This document shows, in pieces, positions 1 to 5,241 of a DNA stretch of 7,126 nucleotides (its first letter is position 1; every line of letters starts with the position of its first letter). The notes below the pieces were generated by a model, which was not told where the DNA came from, made no database searches, and saw only the letters and a program-made list of their open reading frames with translations. This DNA comes from Caldilineaceae bacterium (lineage in GTDB: Bacteria > Chloroflexota > Anaerolineae > Caldilineales > Caldilineaceae), in contig JAHEML010000186.1 in the NCBI GenBank assembly GCA_024643705.1, positions 1 to 7,126 of the forward strand, read 5' to 3'. A program made the translations under genes and the position numbers.

Positions 1-6
1 TGATTG

Positions 7-54
7 ATTCAAAAAGAGGGGCCAGCGATCAAAAGCTGGCCCCTCTTTTTGAAT
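7..54. terminator. Bidirectional intrinsic terminator
   Basis: Two perfectly complementary 20-base arms (7-26 and 35-54) enclose an 8-base loop (gatcaaaa). The stem has a GC-rich core (gaggggccagc on the left arm) flanked by an A5 run on one side and a T5 run on the other, so it can terminate transcription from either direction. It lies 20 bases past the stop codon of the leftward CBS gene and is the natural end of that transcription unit. It may also serve a rightward gene lying outside the window to the left. Confidence 0.92.
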
Positions 55-74
55 GGCTTGCCATGAATCCTGGT

Positions 75-545
75 CTATCCCTCGCTCATCTCCAACTCCT
101 CAATCACCCGCACCAAATCCGTTCTGGTAACAATTCCCACCAACTTTCCATTATCTACCACTGGCAAAGCGCCATGGCCTGGTTTGATCATCAACTCGGC
201 GGCATGCTCAATTGTGTCGCTGGGGCGAACCGTGGCAGGGCTTTTGGTCATCAATTGATCGACATAGACGGCCAAAATGTGGCGTACCTGCTCTTTGTAG
301 GTGGTGTAGTCATCCAAGCGCATGGGGATTAGACCCCATAGCAGGGGGATGTATTGGGGCTGTCGGGGTGGGGCATGGCGGGTGATCAAGTCAATCTCGG
401 TGACTATTCCCACCAATTTGCCCTCATCTGTCACAACTGGGAGCGCGCTGATAGAATTTTGGCGCATCTGCTTGGCCACTTCTTGAATAGTGGCGTGGGG
501 ATGGATTGTGATCACTTGGGGTGTCATAATTTCCTGGACGAGCAT
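75..545 (-). CDS. Tandem CBS-domain protein (156 aa)
   Basis: A small soluble protein made of two CBS domains, which together normally form a Bateman module that binds an adenosine-containing ligand (AMP, ATP, SAM or similar). CBS1 spans about residues 6-56 and starts with MTPQVITI; CBS2 spans about 98-148 and starts with LMTKSPATV. Each domain ends in the classic GKLVGIVTxxDL signature, with Asp52 and Asp143 at the usual ribose-contact position. A linker of about 40 residues (57-97) contains a short hydrophobic patch (YIPLLWGLIP). There is no catalytic, membrane or DNA-binding domain, so it is a stand-alone sensor or partner protein whose target cannot be read from the sequence. The ATG start is supported by AAAAGGAG six bases upstream. 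It follows tRNA-Met by 49 bases with no visible promoter in the gap, so it is probably cotranscribed with the tRNAs. The ligand and physiological role are unknown. Confidence 0.93.
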   Translation of the reverse strand: MLVQEIMTPQVITIHPHATIQEVAKQMRQNSISALPVVTDEGKLVGIVTEIDLITRHAPPRQPQYIPLLWGLIPMRLDDYTTYKEQVRHILAVYVDQLMTKSPATVRPSDTIEHAAELMIKPGHGALPVVDNGKLVGIVTRTDLVRVIEELEMSEG

Positions 546-551
546 AGGATG

Positions 552-559
552 CTCCTTTT
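552..559 (-). promoter_or_regulatory. Shine-Dalgarno site of the CBS gene
   Basis: On the minus strand AAAAGGAG is followed by a six-base spacer (CATCCT) and ATG. It is the strongest ribosome binding site in the window and fixes the CBS start. It contrasts with the SD-less starts of the two leftward genes at 992-4910. Confidence 0.85.
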
Positions 560-588
560 GTGATGTGAGGGAAGCGGAGGGAGAGGAT

Positions 589-666
<78 letters not shown>

Positions 667-672
667 AAGAAC

Positions 673-753
673 AAAAAATGGCTGATTGGCTGATGAGTTG
701 ACTAGCAGGAGTACGCCGGGGCGGTTTCCAGTCAACAAATAAACCAATCAACC
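673..753 (-). terminator. Terminator-like hairpin between tRNA-Gly and tRNA-Met
   Basis: Read on the minus strand, GGTTGATTGG (744-753) pairs with CCAATCAGCC (680-689) with one G-U. An inner GTTGACT (730-736) pairs with AGTCAAC (697-703). A seven-base internal loop separates the two stems, and the apical loop is 26 bases. A single A then six T residues (673-678) follow the 3' arm, which is the layout of an intrinsic terminator or attenuator. It sits only seven bases before the 5' end of tRNA-Met, so it cannot leave room for a promoter downstream of it. It may instead be an RNA processing element. The structure is visible; termination activity is inferred. Confidence 0.45.
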
Positions 754-762
754 AAAGTTCAG

Positions 763-833
763 AGCGGGTGGCGGGAATCGAACCCGCGTAATCTGCTTGG
801 AAGGCAGGAGCTCTACCATTGAGCTACACCCGC
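763..833 (-). tRNA. tRNA-Gly (TCC)
   Basis: The complement is a 71-nt cloverleaf: acceptor GCGGGTG/CACCCGC, D arm GCTC/GAGC with loop AATGGTA, anticodon loop CTTCCAA, variable TTAC, and T arm GCGGG-TTCGATT-CCCGC. The anticodon TCC is at 799-801, reading GGA and GGG glycine codons. The anticodon stem CCTGC/GCAGA has a C-A mismatch at the outermost pair (27-43); the remaining four pairs are canonical. The discriminator is T and no CCA is encoded. It lies five bases after tRNA-Pro, so the two are certainly processed from one precursor. Confidence 0.96.
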
Positions 834-838
834 AACAG

Positions 839-912
839 TCGGGGAGAGAGGATTTGAACCTCCGACCCCAGCGTCCCAAACGCTGTGCGCTGCCAGACTG
901 CGCTACTCCCCG
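839..912 (-). tRNA. tRNA-Pro (TGG)
   Basis: The complement is a 74-nt cloverleaf: acceptor CGGGGAG/CTCCCCG beginning with the C1-G72 pair usual for bacterial tRNA-Pro, D arm GCGC/GCGC, anticodon stem CAGCG/CGCTG with loop TTTGGGA, and T arm GGAGG-TTCAAAT-CCTCT. The anticodon TGG is at 876-878, reading CCA and CCG (and with wobble modification other CCN) codons. The discriminator is A and CCA is not encoded. It is the first gene of the leftward tRNA unit, about 40 bases downstream of the predicted start point. Confidence 0.96.
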
Positions 913-930
913 AAATGATGCCACTCGTCT

Positions 931-967
931 CTGTACAAGACAGAACGACGATAGGGCTATTGTACAG
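931..967. repeat. Inverted repeat over the tRNA promoter
   Basis: CTGTACAA at 931-938 is exactly inverted as TTGTACAG at 960-967, separated by 21 bases. Each arm contains the self-complementary TGTACA. The right arm overlaps the -10 box of the tRNA promoter and the left arm lies just past the predicted start point. The arrangement would suit a dimeric regulator or a 5' leader hairpin. No regulator is encoded nearby, so the role is unknown. Confidence 0.4.
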
Positions 968-987
968 GATCATTGAGCAAAAATCAA
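959..987 (-). promoter_or_regulatory. Sigma70-type promoter of the tRNA unit
   Basis: On the minus strand TTGATT (982-987; four of six to TTGACA) is followed by exactly 17 bases and TACAAT (959-964; five of six to TATAAT). The predicted start is near 952, giving a leader of about 40 bases before tRNA-Pro. The -35 box begins only four bases past the stop codon of the upstream leftward gene. No terminator is visible between that gene and the promoter, so some readthrough into the tRNAs is possible. Confidence 0.65.
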
Positions 988-991
988 ACTA

Positions 992-2848
992 CTACCGAAC
1001 CCATTGCAGTTTCTGATTCATCCAGTCACCCACATCTCCACCCAATCCAGCCAGCGGCTGCTCTGGCCCGCCAGCAATGGGCTTGACCCATAGTTTCCAT
1101 TCACCACTTCTGTTGCTCAAGAAGGCGATTCGGCTGCCATCCGGGCTGACGCTAGGTGTACCGTCGATGGCGGGATTTGTCGTCATGCGCACCACTGCGC
1201 CTGTGGCAACGTCAACCCGGTAAATATCCCAGTTGCTGTCTCGTTCCTGGCTCATAAAGATGACCGAGCCGCCATCTGGGGACCAGGTTGGGCGAGAATC
1301 GCCAGGAACCGTGGTGAGTGGTTGCCGATCGCCGCCCCCGCTGTTCATGATCCACAAACCGCAGCGGTTGCCCTGATCGTCGCATCCCCGAAAGACGATT
1401 CGATCCGCGATTGGGTGCCATTCCGGGTCTTGACCGAAGCCCAGCTCTGTGCCTGTGTCGTTGCCATCGGCCCAGGCCACATAGACCCGCCAACGTCGAT
1501 CCCCTTCCCGGTTGCTGGAAAACGTAATCCGATTCCCTTCCGAGTTCCAACTTGGCAAAACATCTTCGCTATAATTGGTAAAGCGCAGCCGCAGACCGCT
1601 GGCTAGATCGAAGCTGCCCAACCCCCGTTGGTCGCCCCGCATACTGCGGAAGACGAGGCGCTGACCATCGCTGCGCAGGTCTGGCTCCGCTGCATCTTCC
1701 ACCACCACCACCGGTTTTACGCTGGCTGTGACCGGCTGGGAAAAGATGCGCTCCCGACCATCATCTGGGTTTTGGGCCGAGTAGAGAATGCGCCCTACAC
1801 CCAGCCCCCCAGCCACCGGAGCGGACGGTGGGCTGGCAAGCCCAGGCTGGGGCGTGCCTGTCGATGACCCAGGTGTGCGGTCCACGGTACCGTCCACAGT
1901 ACCGTCCACAGTACCATCCGCGGGGGATGGTGTGGGCGCTGTTTCGCACAAAATTTGGGCTTGGCTCTGTTTATCGATCAAGCCCGGCCCATTTTGCACC
2001 TCGATTGCTGCTGCATATTGCTCGGCAGCATTGCACCAATCGTTCTGGCGGGCCAGGCTGTCGCCATATTCCAGATGAGCATCCTGAAGCCGGTGACGCA
2101 CATCTCGATACCCAGGATTGCTCTGGTCGAGGGTCTCCAACAGGGCGATCACTTTGGGCCAATCGGCAAACCAATAGGTCAGGGCATCGACATATTGGGC
2201 GGTCACGTCACGCATGGCCCTGGTATCTGTGGCATTGGGGCGCAAAGCCAGGGCTTTGTCAAAGAGATTCACGGCTTCTTCCAGGCTGCCACCGTTGCTC
2301 TTTTCGCTGCCCAGGCTCACGTAGGCGGTGTAGAGCATCTCCTCTACCCGGGCGGGCTGAAACGTGCTGTCTGCTGCGCGTATCTGGAGCAACCGGGCAA
2401 TGGCATCGGCCCAGCGGCCCGCGTTATAGAGGGCCTGGGCATCGGCCCAGATGGCATCCGGCGCGTTCAGCGCGGTGGGAGTTGCTGTGGGCAGGCCAGG
2501 TGTAGGGGTGACCACAATCGCCGGTGCTTCGATGAGCGGGCTGTCCAGCAAATCCCCGATTCCGGCCAGTGCTTCCTCGTTTTCTCCATCCAGTTTCAGC
2601 ACCTGTTGATAGCGCATCAGAGCCTCACGGGGGTGGCCTTCTGCGCGCAGGTCGGCGGCCTCTTGTAGAAAAATGGCGATCTGCTGGCGACGCTGGGCTT
2701 CATTTTGGATACGTCCATCCTGTAGCCCGCGCAGGATAAGAAAGAGGACGATGACCACTGCCAGCACTGTGGCGACGCCAATCATCACCCAAAAAGCTCT
2801 GGGCATTCTGCCGGAAGATAGAGAGTCATAATCAGGTGGTGTGGACAT
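992..2848 (-). CDS. Membrane-anchored TPR / PD40 beta-propeller protein
   Basis: A predicted 618-residue single-pass membrane protein. Residues 1-18 are a short polar N terminus; about 19-40 are a strong transmembrane segment (VMIGVATVLAVVIVLFLIL). Residues 50-300 are helical and TPR-like, e.g. EGHPREALMRYQQVLKLDG near 71-89, AQALYNAGRWADAIARLL near 137-154 and EEAVNLFDKALALRPNATD near 190-208. A Pro/Thr linker (TPTPGLPTATPT) interrupts them at 114-125. After a Pro/Thr/Gly-rich spacer (303-349) with a DGTV tandem repeat, residues 351-600 form about six WD40-like PD40 (TolB-type) blades, best seen as WSPDGGSVIF near 522 and VSPDGSRIAFLSNRSG near 567-582. The repeats suggest a scaffold or binding protein outside the membrane; no enzyme motif is visible. 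It lies 70 bases after the lipoprotein gene and probably shares its transcript. No Shine-Dalgarno site precedes the chosen ATG. A longer reading frame to 3151 would overlap the upstream gene and was not used. Exact function unknown. Confidence 0.85.
   Translation of the reverse strand: MSTPPDYDSLSSGRMPRAFWVMIGVATVLAVVIVLFLILRGLQDGRIQNEAQRRQQIAIFLQEAADLRAEGHPREALMRYQQVLKLDGENEEALAGIGDLLDSPLIEAPAIVVTPTPGLPTATPTALNAPDAIWADAQALYNAGRWADAIARLLQIRAADSTFQPARVEEMLYTAYVSLGSEKSNGGSLEEAVNLFDKALALRPNATDTRAMRDVTAQYVDALTYWFADWPKVIALLETLDQSNPGYRDVRHRLQDAHLEYGDSLARQNDWCNAAEQYAAAIEVQNGPGLIDKQSQAQILCETAPTPSPADGTVDGTVDGTVDRTPGSSTGTPQPGLASPPSAPVAGGLGVGRILYSAQNPDDGRERIFSQPVTASVKPVVVVEDAAEPDLRSDGQRLVFRSMRGDQRGLGSFDLASGLRLRFTNYSEDVLPSWNSEGNRITFSSNREGDRRWRVYVAWADGNDTGTELGFGQDPEWHPIADRIVFRGCDDQGNRCGLWIMNSGGGDRQPLTTVPGDSRPTWSPDGGSVIFMSQERDSNWDIYRVDVATGAVVRMTTNPAIDGTPSVSPDGSRIAFLSNRSGEWKLWVKPIAGGPEQPLAGLGGDVGDWMNQKLQWVR
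1880..1915. repeat. 12-bp tandem repeat coding for (DGTV)3
   Basis: Three adjacent 12-bp units (gtccacggtacc, then gtccacagtacc twice) lie inside the TPR/PD40 gene. Read on the coding strand they give DGTVDGTVDGTV at residues 311-322, in the flexible linker between the TPR part and the propeller. The unit is a multiple of three, so copy-number changes would keep the frame and only alter linker length. Confidence 0.9.
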
Positions 2849-2855
2849 AATCAGT

Positions 2856-2900
2856 TGTTGCTGGTCTCGGTGTTGTAAACCCGGCTGTTGTAAGTCCCGG
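2856..2900. repeat. Degenerate 15-bp tandem repeat between the two leftward genes
   Basis: Three consecutive 15-bp units, each beginning tgttg (2856, 2871 and 2886), fill most of the 70-bp gap between the lipoprotein stop and the next start. The third unit matches each of the other two at 11 of 15 bases; the second and third share the exact octamer tgttgtaa. No Shine-Dalgarno sequence is found here. The units could be a decayed duplication, a protein-binding array or an unstructured translation-initiation region. Confidence 0.5.
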
Positions 2901-2918
2901 TCACTGACGATTGGTCTG

Positions 2919-4910
2919 CTACGGCAACGGCCCGCGATAATCGGTTTCGAACAGCAGGTGACCGGCCGCATCTTCAAAGTGAATACGGAGTGGCCGACTG
3001 ATACCCGACGGCAGACCGGTGAAAACTCCCCCGACAAACGGGGCATCTGGGCTGGCTTTGATGGGCAACCGTCCGACTTCTTGCCCATCCAGCGAGGCCA
3101 CCAACTGACCATCCATCGGGCGTGTGGGGTAGAAACTGGCCGCCAGACCACTGGCTTCGGAGGCCAGATAAATGGCGGCTACCTCGTCGGCATAGGAAAG
3201 CCCACCGATCCCATGAACCGGGTACCAGACCTCTCGCCAGCTTACCGCGCCGCCTGGGGGCAGAGGGTAGGTATCGTCAAAGGTGGGGGCCAGACCGCCG
3301 TGGAGTTCAACATAGGCCGAGCCATCGTCGGTAAAATTGCTGCTGTCGATGGCTGCCTGCCAACCCAGGGCAAAGGCTTTGCTGCCTCTGGCAACCGTCG
3401 CTGGATAGATCCGCACCACGCCCGCATTGGCTTCTTGATCATAGAGGGCAGTGTAGGGGCCGTGGGCTGCTGGCCGCTCGAAAAAGCCTGCCCACTGCTG
3501 GTAGTTGCCCAGCCACGCGTAGTCTACACCATTGAAGGTGGGCCAACCAATGGGTTGCCCTGGTGCAGGCAGGCGAGCATCACCTGTGCTGTGGACGGTC
3601 ATCTGTGTGCCAGGAAGCAGAAAGTGGGTGGCGGCGCTGGGCTTGTTGCCATTTCCAGGGGCCAATTGTGCTGTCGCCCAAAAGGCAAAGTTCAGGCTGC
3701 GATCGCTTACGTTGGAGATCGTTGGTTCCACGTCGAATTCGGCAGCACCGGCACGTAGGGTAACTGTAACACTGGCCGCGAGATAGCGTCCATCCTGGGG
3801 AGTAAAAAGGGTGATCGATGCCAGGTCGGGGCTGTGTTGCAGGGGGCTATACCCCCAAGGAACACCCCACGCGTAGCCATGCTCCACAACCGGAAGCGAC
3901 CACTCCAATCCACCCACGGCCAACCAGCCCAACTGCTCCGGCGGACCCCAGGGCGAAGGTTTGACCACGGGGTTTTGATAGAAGAGATTGGCCCCGGTTG
4001 GCTTGTGAATTGCCTGCCAGATACGGCCACCCAGTTCGGGCAACACGGTTACTTTGAGGTAGGCGTTTTCCAGAACCAATAATTTGTAGGTGCGGTTTTC
4101 TGGGGCAGGGCGTTCCTGCCGATACCGTTCCTGGTCGAAGCGTTTGTAGGGCCAGTTGAAAACTTCGTTGCGGGCGTCGCTGAGATAGCGATCATAAGGA
4201 TAGGTGGGCAGGGTGACTGATGTTTCGTAGACCACGACCGTGCCCACCGGAGCCGGTGCCGGGACCGAGCCTGGGTCTTCGCTTTTGGGTTGGGCCGTAG
4301 TGGCTGGCAACGGGGTTGGCAGCGTTGGTGCTTCCGCCACAGCCACGATGCCGATCTCCCCATTCACCAGCCCTTCGCTAGTTGCCAACGGCCCATAGAC
4401 CCATGCCGCGCCGCCGTCAAAAGCGATTTGCCACCAGTCGCCCTGGGCATTCACGCCGATGATCGGGAAACTGTCGCCGCTGCTGGCCTCGCCCACAATT
4501 GGGTAGCCGGTGCCAGGGCCGCTGCGCAGGTTCATCGGGCGGGTGATGCGCGCAATTGGCTCCGGGGGTGCGGCTGGCTCGCTGTCCACAGGGACTACTG
4601 TTACAGGTGGTACTGCCCCAGGGGTCACTGTCACTACGACGACTGGTGATGAAGTCGGTACAGGAGTGGCAGATGGTTCGACTGCCAACGGTGTGGGTAC
4701 AAGCTGCGACACAGATTTGGAAACTGCCCCCACGGCCGTAGGGAGTTCGGACTGTTCTACAGAGGGTGTGTCCTGAATTGCTTCCGGTTGAGAGGGAGCG
4801 CACCCGCTTAGCCAGAGCGCAACGAAAAGTAGGCTGATTGGCCCCACCTTTTGCAGAAATTTCCGTCGTTGGTCGATTAAGTTCGGCTCGCTCTTGCGCT
4901 CTTGACTCAT
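2919..4910 (-). CDS. Tat-like lipoprotein with SH3b and DUF5107 domains
   Basis: A predicted 663-residue surface lipoprotein. The signal has a twin-arginine-like block QRRKFLQK (14-21), a hydrophobic core and a lipobox LSGC with Cys37 as the lipidated residue. Residues 40-115 are a Pro/Thr/Val-rich tether. Residues about 117-178 form a bacterial SH3 domain (NLRSGPGTGYPIVGEA, GDWWQIAF, AAWVYGPL). A second Pro-rich linker follows (194-222). Residues about 230-560 resemble DUF5107: ENAYLKVTVLPELGGRIWQA (281-300), LFYQNPVVKPSPWGP and VGGLEWSLP. This fold is related to galactose mutarotase and glycosidase-associated beta-sandwiches. The last 90 residues look like a small beta-rich C-terminal domain. 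This suggests an anchored cell-surface protein, possibly binding carbohydrate through DUF5107 and peptidoglycan or protein through SH3b; the ligand is not known. The start was chosen because it gives a compact signal peptide and has TATAAT just upstream; a frame open to 5045 adds 45 residues with no signal character. First gene of a leftward pair. Confidence 0.86.
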   Translation of the reverse strand: MSQERKSEPNLIDQRRKFLQKVGPISLLFVALWLSGCAPSQPEAIQDTPSVEQSELPTAVGAVSKSVSQLVPTPLAVEPSATPVPTSSPVVVVTVTPGAVPPVTVVPVDSEPAAPPEPIARITRPMNLRSGPGTGYPIVGEASSGDSFPIIGVNAQGDWWQIAFDGGAAWVYGPLATSEGLVNGEIGIVAVAEAPTLPTPLPATTAQPKSEDPGSVPAPAPVGTVVVYETSVTLPTYPYDRYLSDARNEVFNWPYKRFDQERYRQERPAPENRTYKLLVLENAYLKVTVLPELGGRIWQAIHKPTGANLFYQNPVVKPSPWGPPEQLGWLAVGGLEWSLPVVEHGYAWGVPWGYSPLQHSPDLASITLFTPQDGRYLAASVTVTLRAGAAEFDVEPTISNVSDRSLNFAFWATAQLAPGNGNKPSAATHFLLPGTQMTVHSTGDARLPAPGQPIGWPTFNGVDYAWLGNYQQWAGFFERPAAHGPYTALYDQEANAGVVRIYPATVARGSKAFALGWQAAIDSSNFTDDGSAYVELHGGLAPTFDDTYPLPPGGAVSWREVWYPVHGIGGLSYADEVAAIYLASEASGLAASFYPTRPMDGQLVASLDGQEVGRLPIKASPDAPFVGGVFTGLPSGISRPLRIHFEDAAGHLLFETDYRGPLP

Positions 4911-4916
4911 GCCGTC

Positions 4917-4922
4917 ATTATA
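4917..4922 (-). promoter_or_regulatory. -10 box adjoining the lipoprotein start codon
   Basis: The minus strand reads TATAAT, then GACGGC, then ATG. With the usual distance from -10 to start point, transcription would begin at or next to the A of the ATG, giving a leaderless mRNA. The -35 region at 17-bp spacing is poor (TTTCGA, three of six). No Shine-Dalgarno sequence precedes the ATG, consistent with leaderless initiation. A chance TATAAT cannot be excluded. Confidence 0.5.
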
Positions 4923-4965
4923 CCCCGGCCCCATATCTGTCGAAAGTTCTCCCTTCTTGCATTCG

Positions 4966-5018
4966 TTTAGCCCCGGAATAAATTCCGGTCTGAAAGCAAA
5001 AGTCGTCTGAAGACGACT
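4966..5018. repeat. Two-hairpin REP-like element
   Basis: Two adjacent hairpins. The first has the perfect core CCGGAAT-AA-ATTCCGG (4973-4988), extended by TTTAG/CTGAA (4966-4970 with 4990-4994, one G-U) across a small mismatch. The second is AGTCGTCT-GA-AGACGACT (5001-5018), a perfect 8-bp inverted repeat. A short outer match CATTC (4960-4964) and GAATG (5021-5025) encloses both. This layout resembles the interspersed multi-hairpin palindromes (REP-type) that are scattered between genes in many bacterial chromosomes. Membership of a genome-wide family is inferred, since only one copy is in the window. Neither hairpin is followed by a T tract, so they are unlikely to be terminators. Confidence 0.55.
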
Positions 5019-5122
5019 GGGAATGTAGTGCACTTCATTCGTCACAGATACTGGGTTGCTTCTCGACTGCCCACGGTGAAAGCTCGCTCCACATCTGAAT
5101 TACACCCTGTTCGCCGAATGGT

Positions 5123-5151
5123 TTTTCACCCGTCTTCGCCTGTGCTATGAT
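5123..5151 (+). promoter_or_regulatory. Extended -10 promoter of the HAD gene
   Basis: TTTTCA (5123-5128; four of six to TTGACA) is 17 bp from TATGAT (5146-5151; five of six), and the -10 is preceded by TGC, forming an extended -10 element (TGCTATGAT). The start would be near 5158, leaving a leader of about 84 bases before the HAD ATG. Confidence 0.6.
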
Positions 5152-5231
5152 GTTCTGTGCTATGGTCGGTAAGCGTCGGTTGCGCTCCGTTGTAGTGGGA
5201 ACTTACTCTTGACTGTACACAACACTCCAGC

Positions 5232-5237
5232 GAGGAG
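5232..5237 (+). promoter_or_regulatory. Ribosome binding site of the HAD gene
   Basis: GAGGAG ends four bases before ATG at 5242. The spacing is a little short but the match is good. It favours this ATG over an in-frame TTG at 5209, which has no Shine-Dalgarno sequence in front of it. Confidence 0.65.
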
Positions 5238-5241
5238 CCGT

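Larger units (their letters stand above)
4911..5241. other. Divergent intergenic region (331 bp)
   Basis: This region separates the leftward lipoprotein unit from the rightward HAD gene. It holds the TATAAT box of the lipoprotein (4917-4922), a two-hairpin repeat (4966-5018), and the -35/extended -10 promoter of the HAD gene (5123-5151). A 10-bp direct repeat ctgtgctatg sits at 5140-5149 and 5155-5164; its first copy overlaps the extended -10. I see no convincing protein or RNA gene in 5019-5120. Confidence 0.7.

Noticed and set aside
1880..1915. Short CRISPR-like array
   Set aside because: Units are 12 bp, directly adjacent without spacers, and in frame inside a coding region.
1955..2668. 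237-codon plus-strand ORF opposite the TPR region
   Set aside because: Shadow frame caused by codon bias of the real minus-strand gene; no domain recognised.
2849..3151. N-terminal extension of the TPR/PD40 gene (101 extra residues)
   Set aside because: It overlaps 233 bases of the lipoprotein gene in another frame, has Trp/Arg/Pro-rich shadow-like composition, and would bury the transmembrane segment; the ATG at 2848 gives a normal anchored protein.
2841..3758. 305-codon plus-strand ORF opposite the lipoprotein and the gene gap
   Set aside because: It crosses the end of one real gene and the start region of the next on the opposite strand and has no recognisable domain.
4911..5045. 45-residue N-terminal extension of the lipoprotein
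   Set aside because: It runs through the palindromic repeat and the TATAAT box and would push the signal peptide far from the N terminus.
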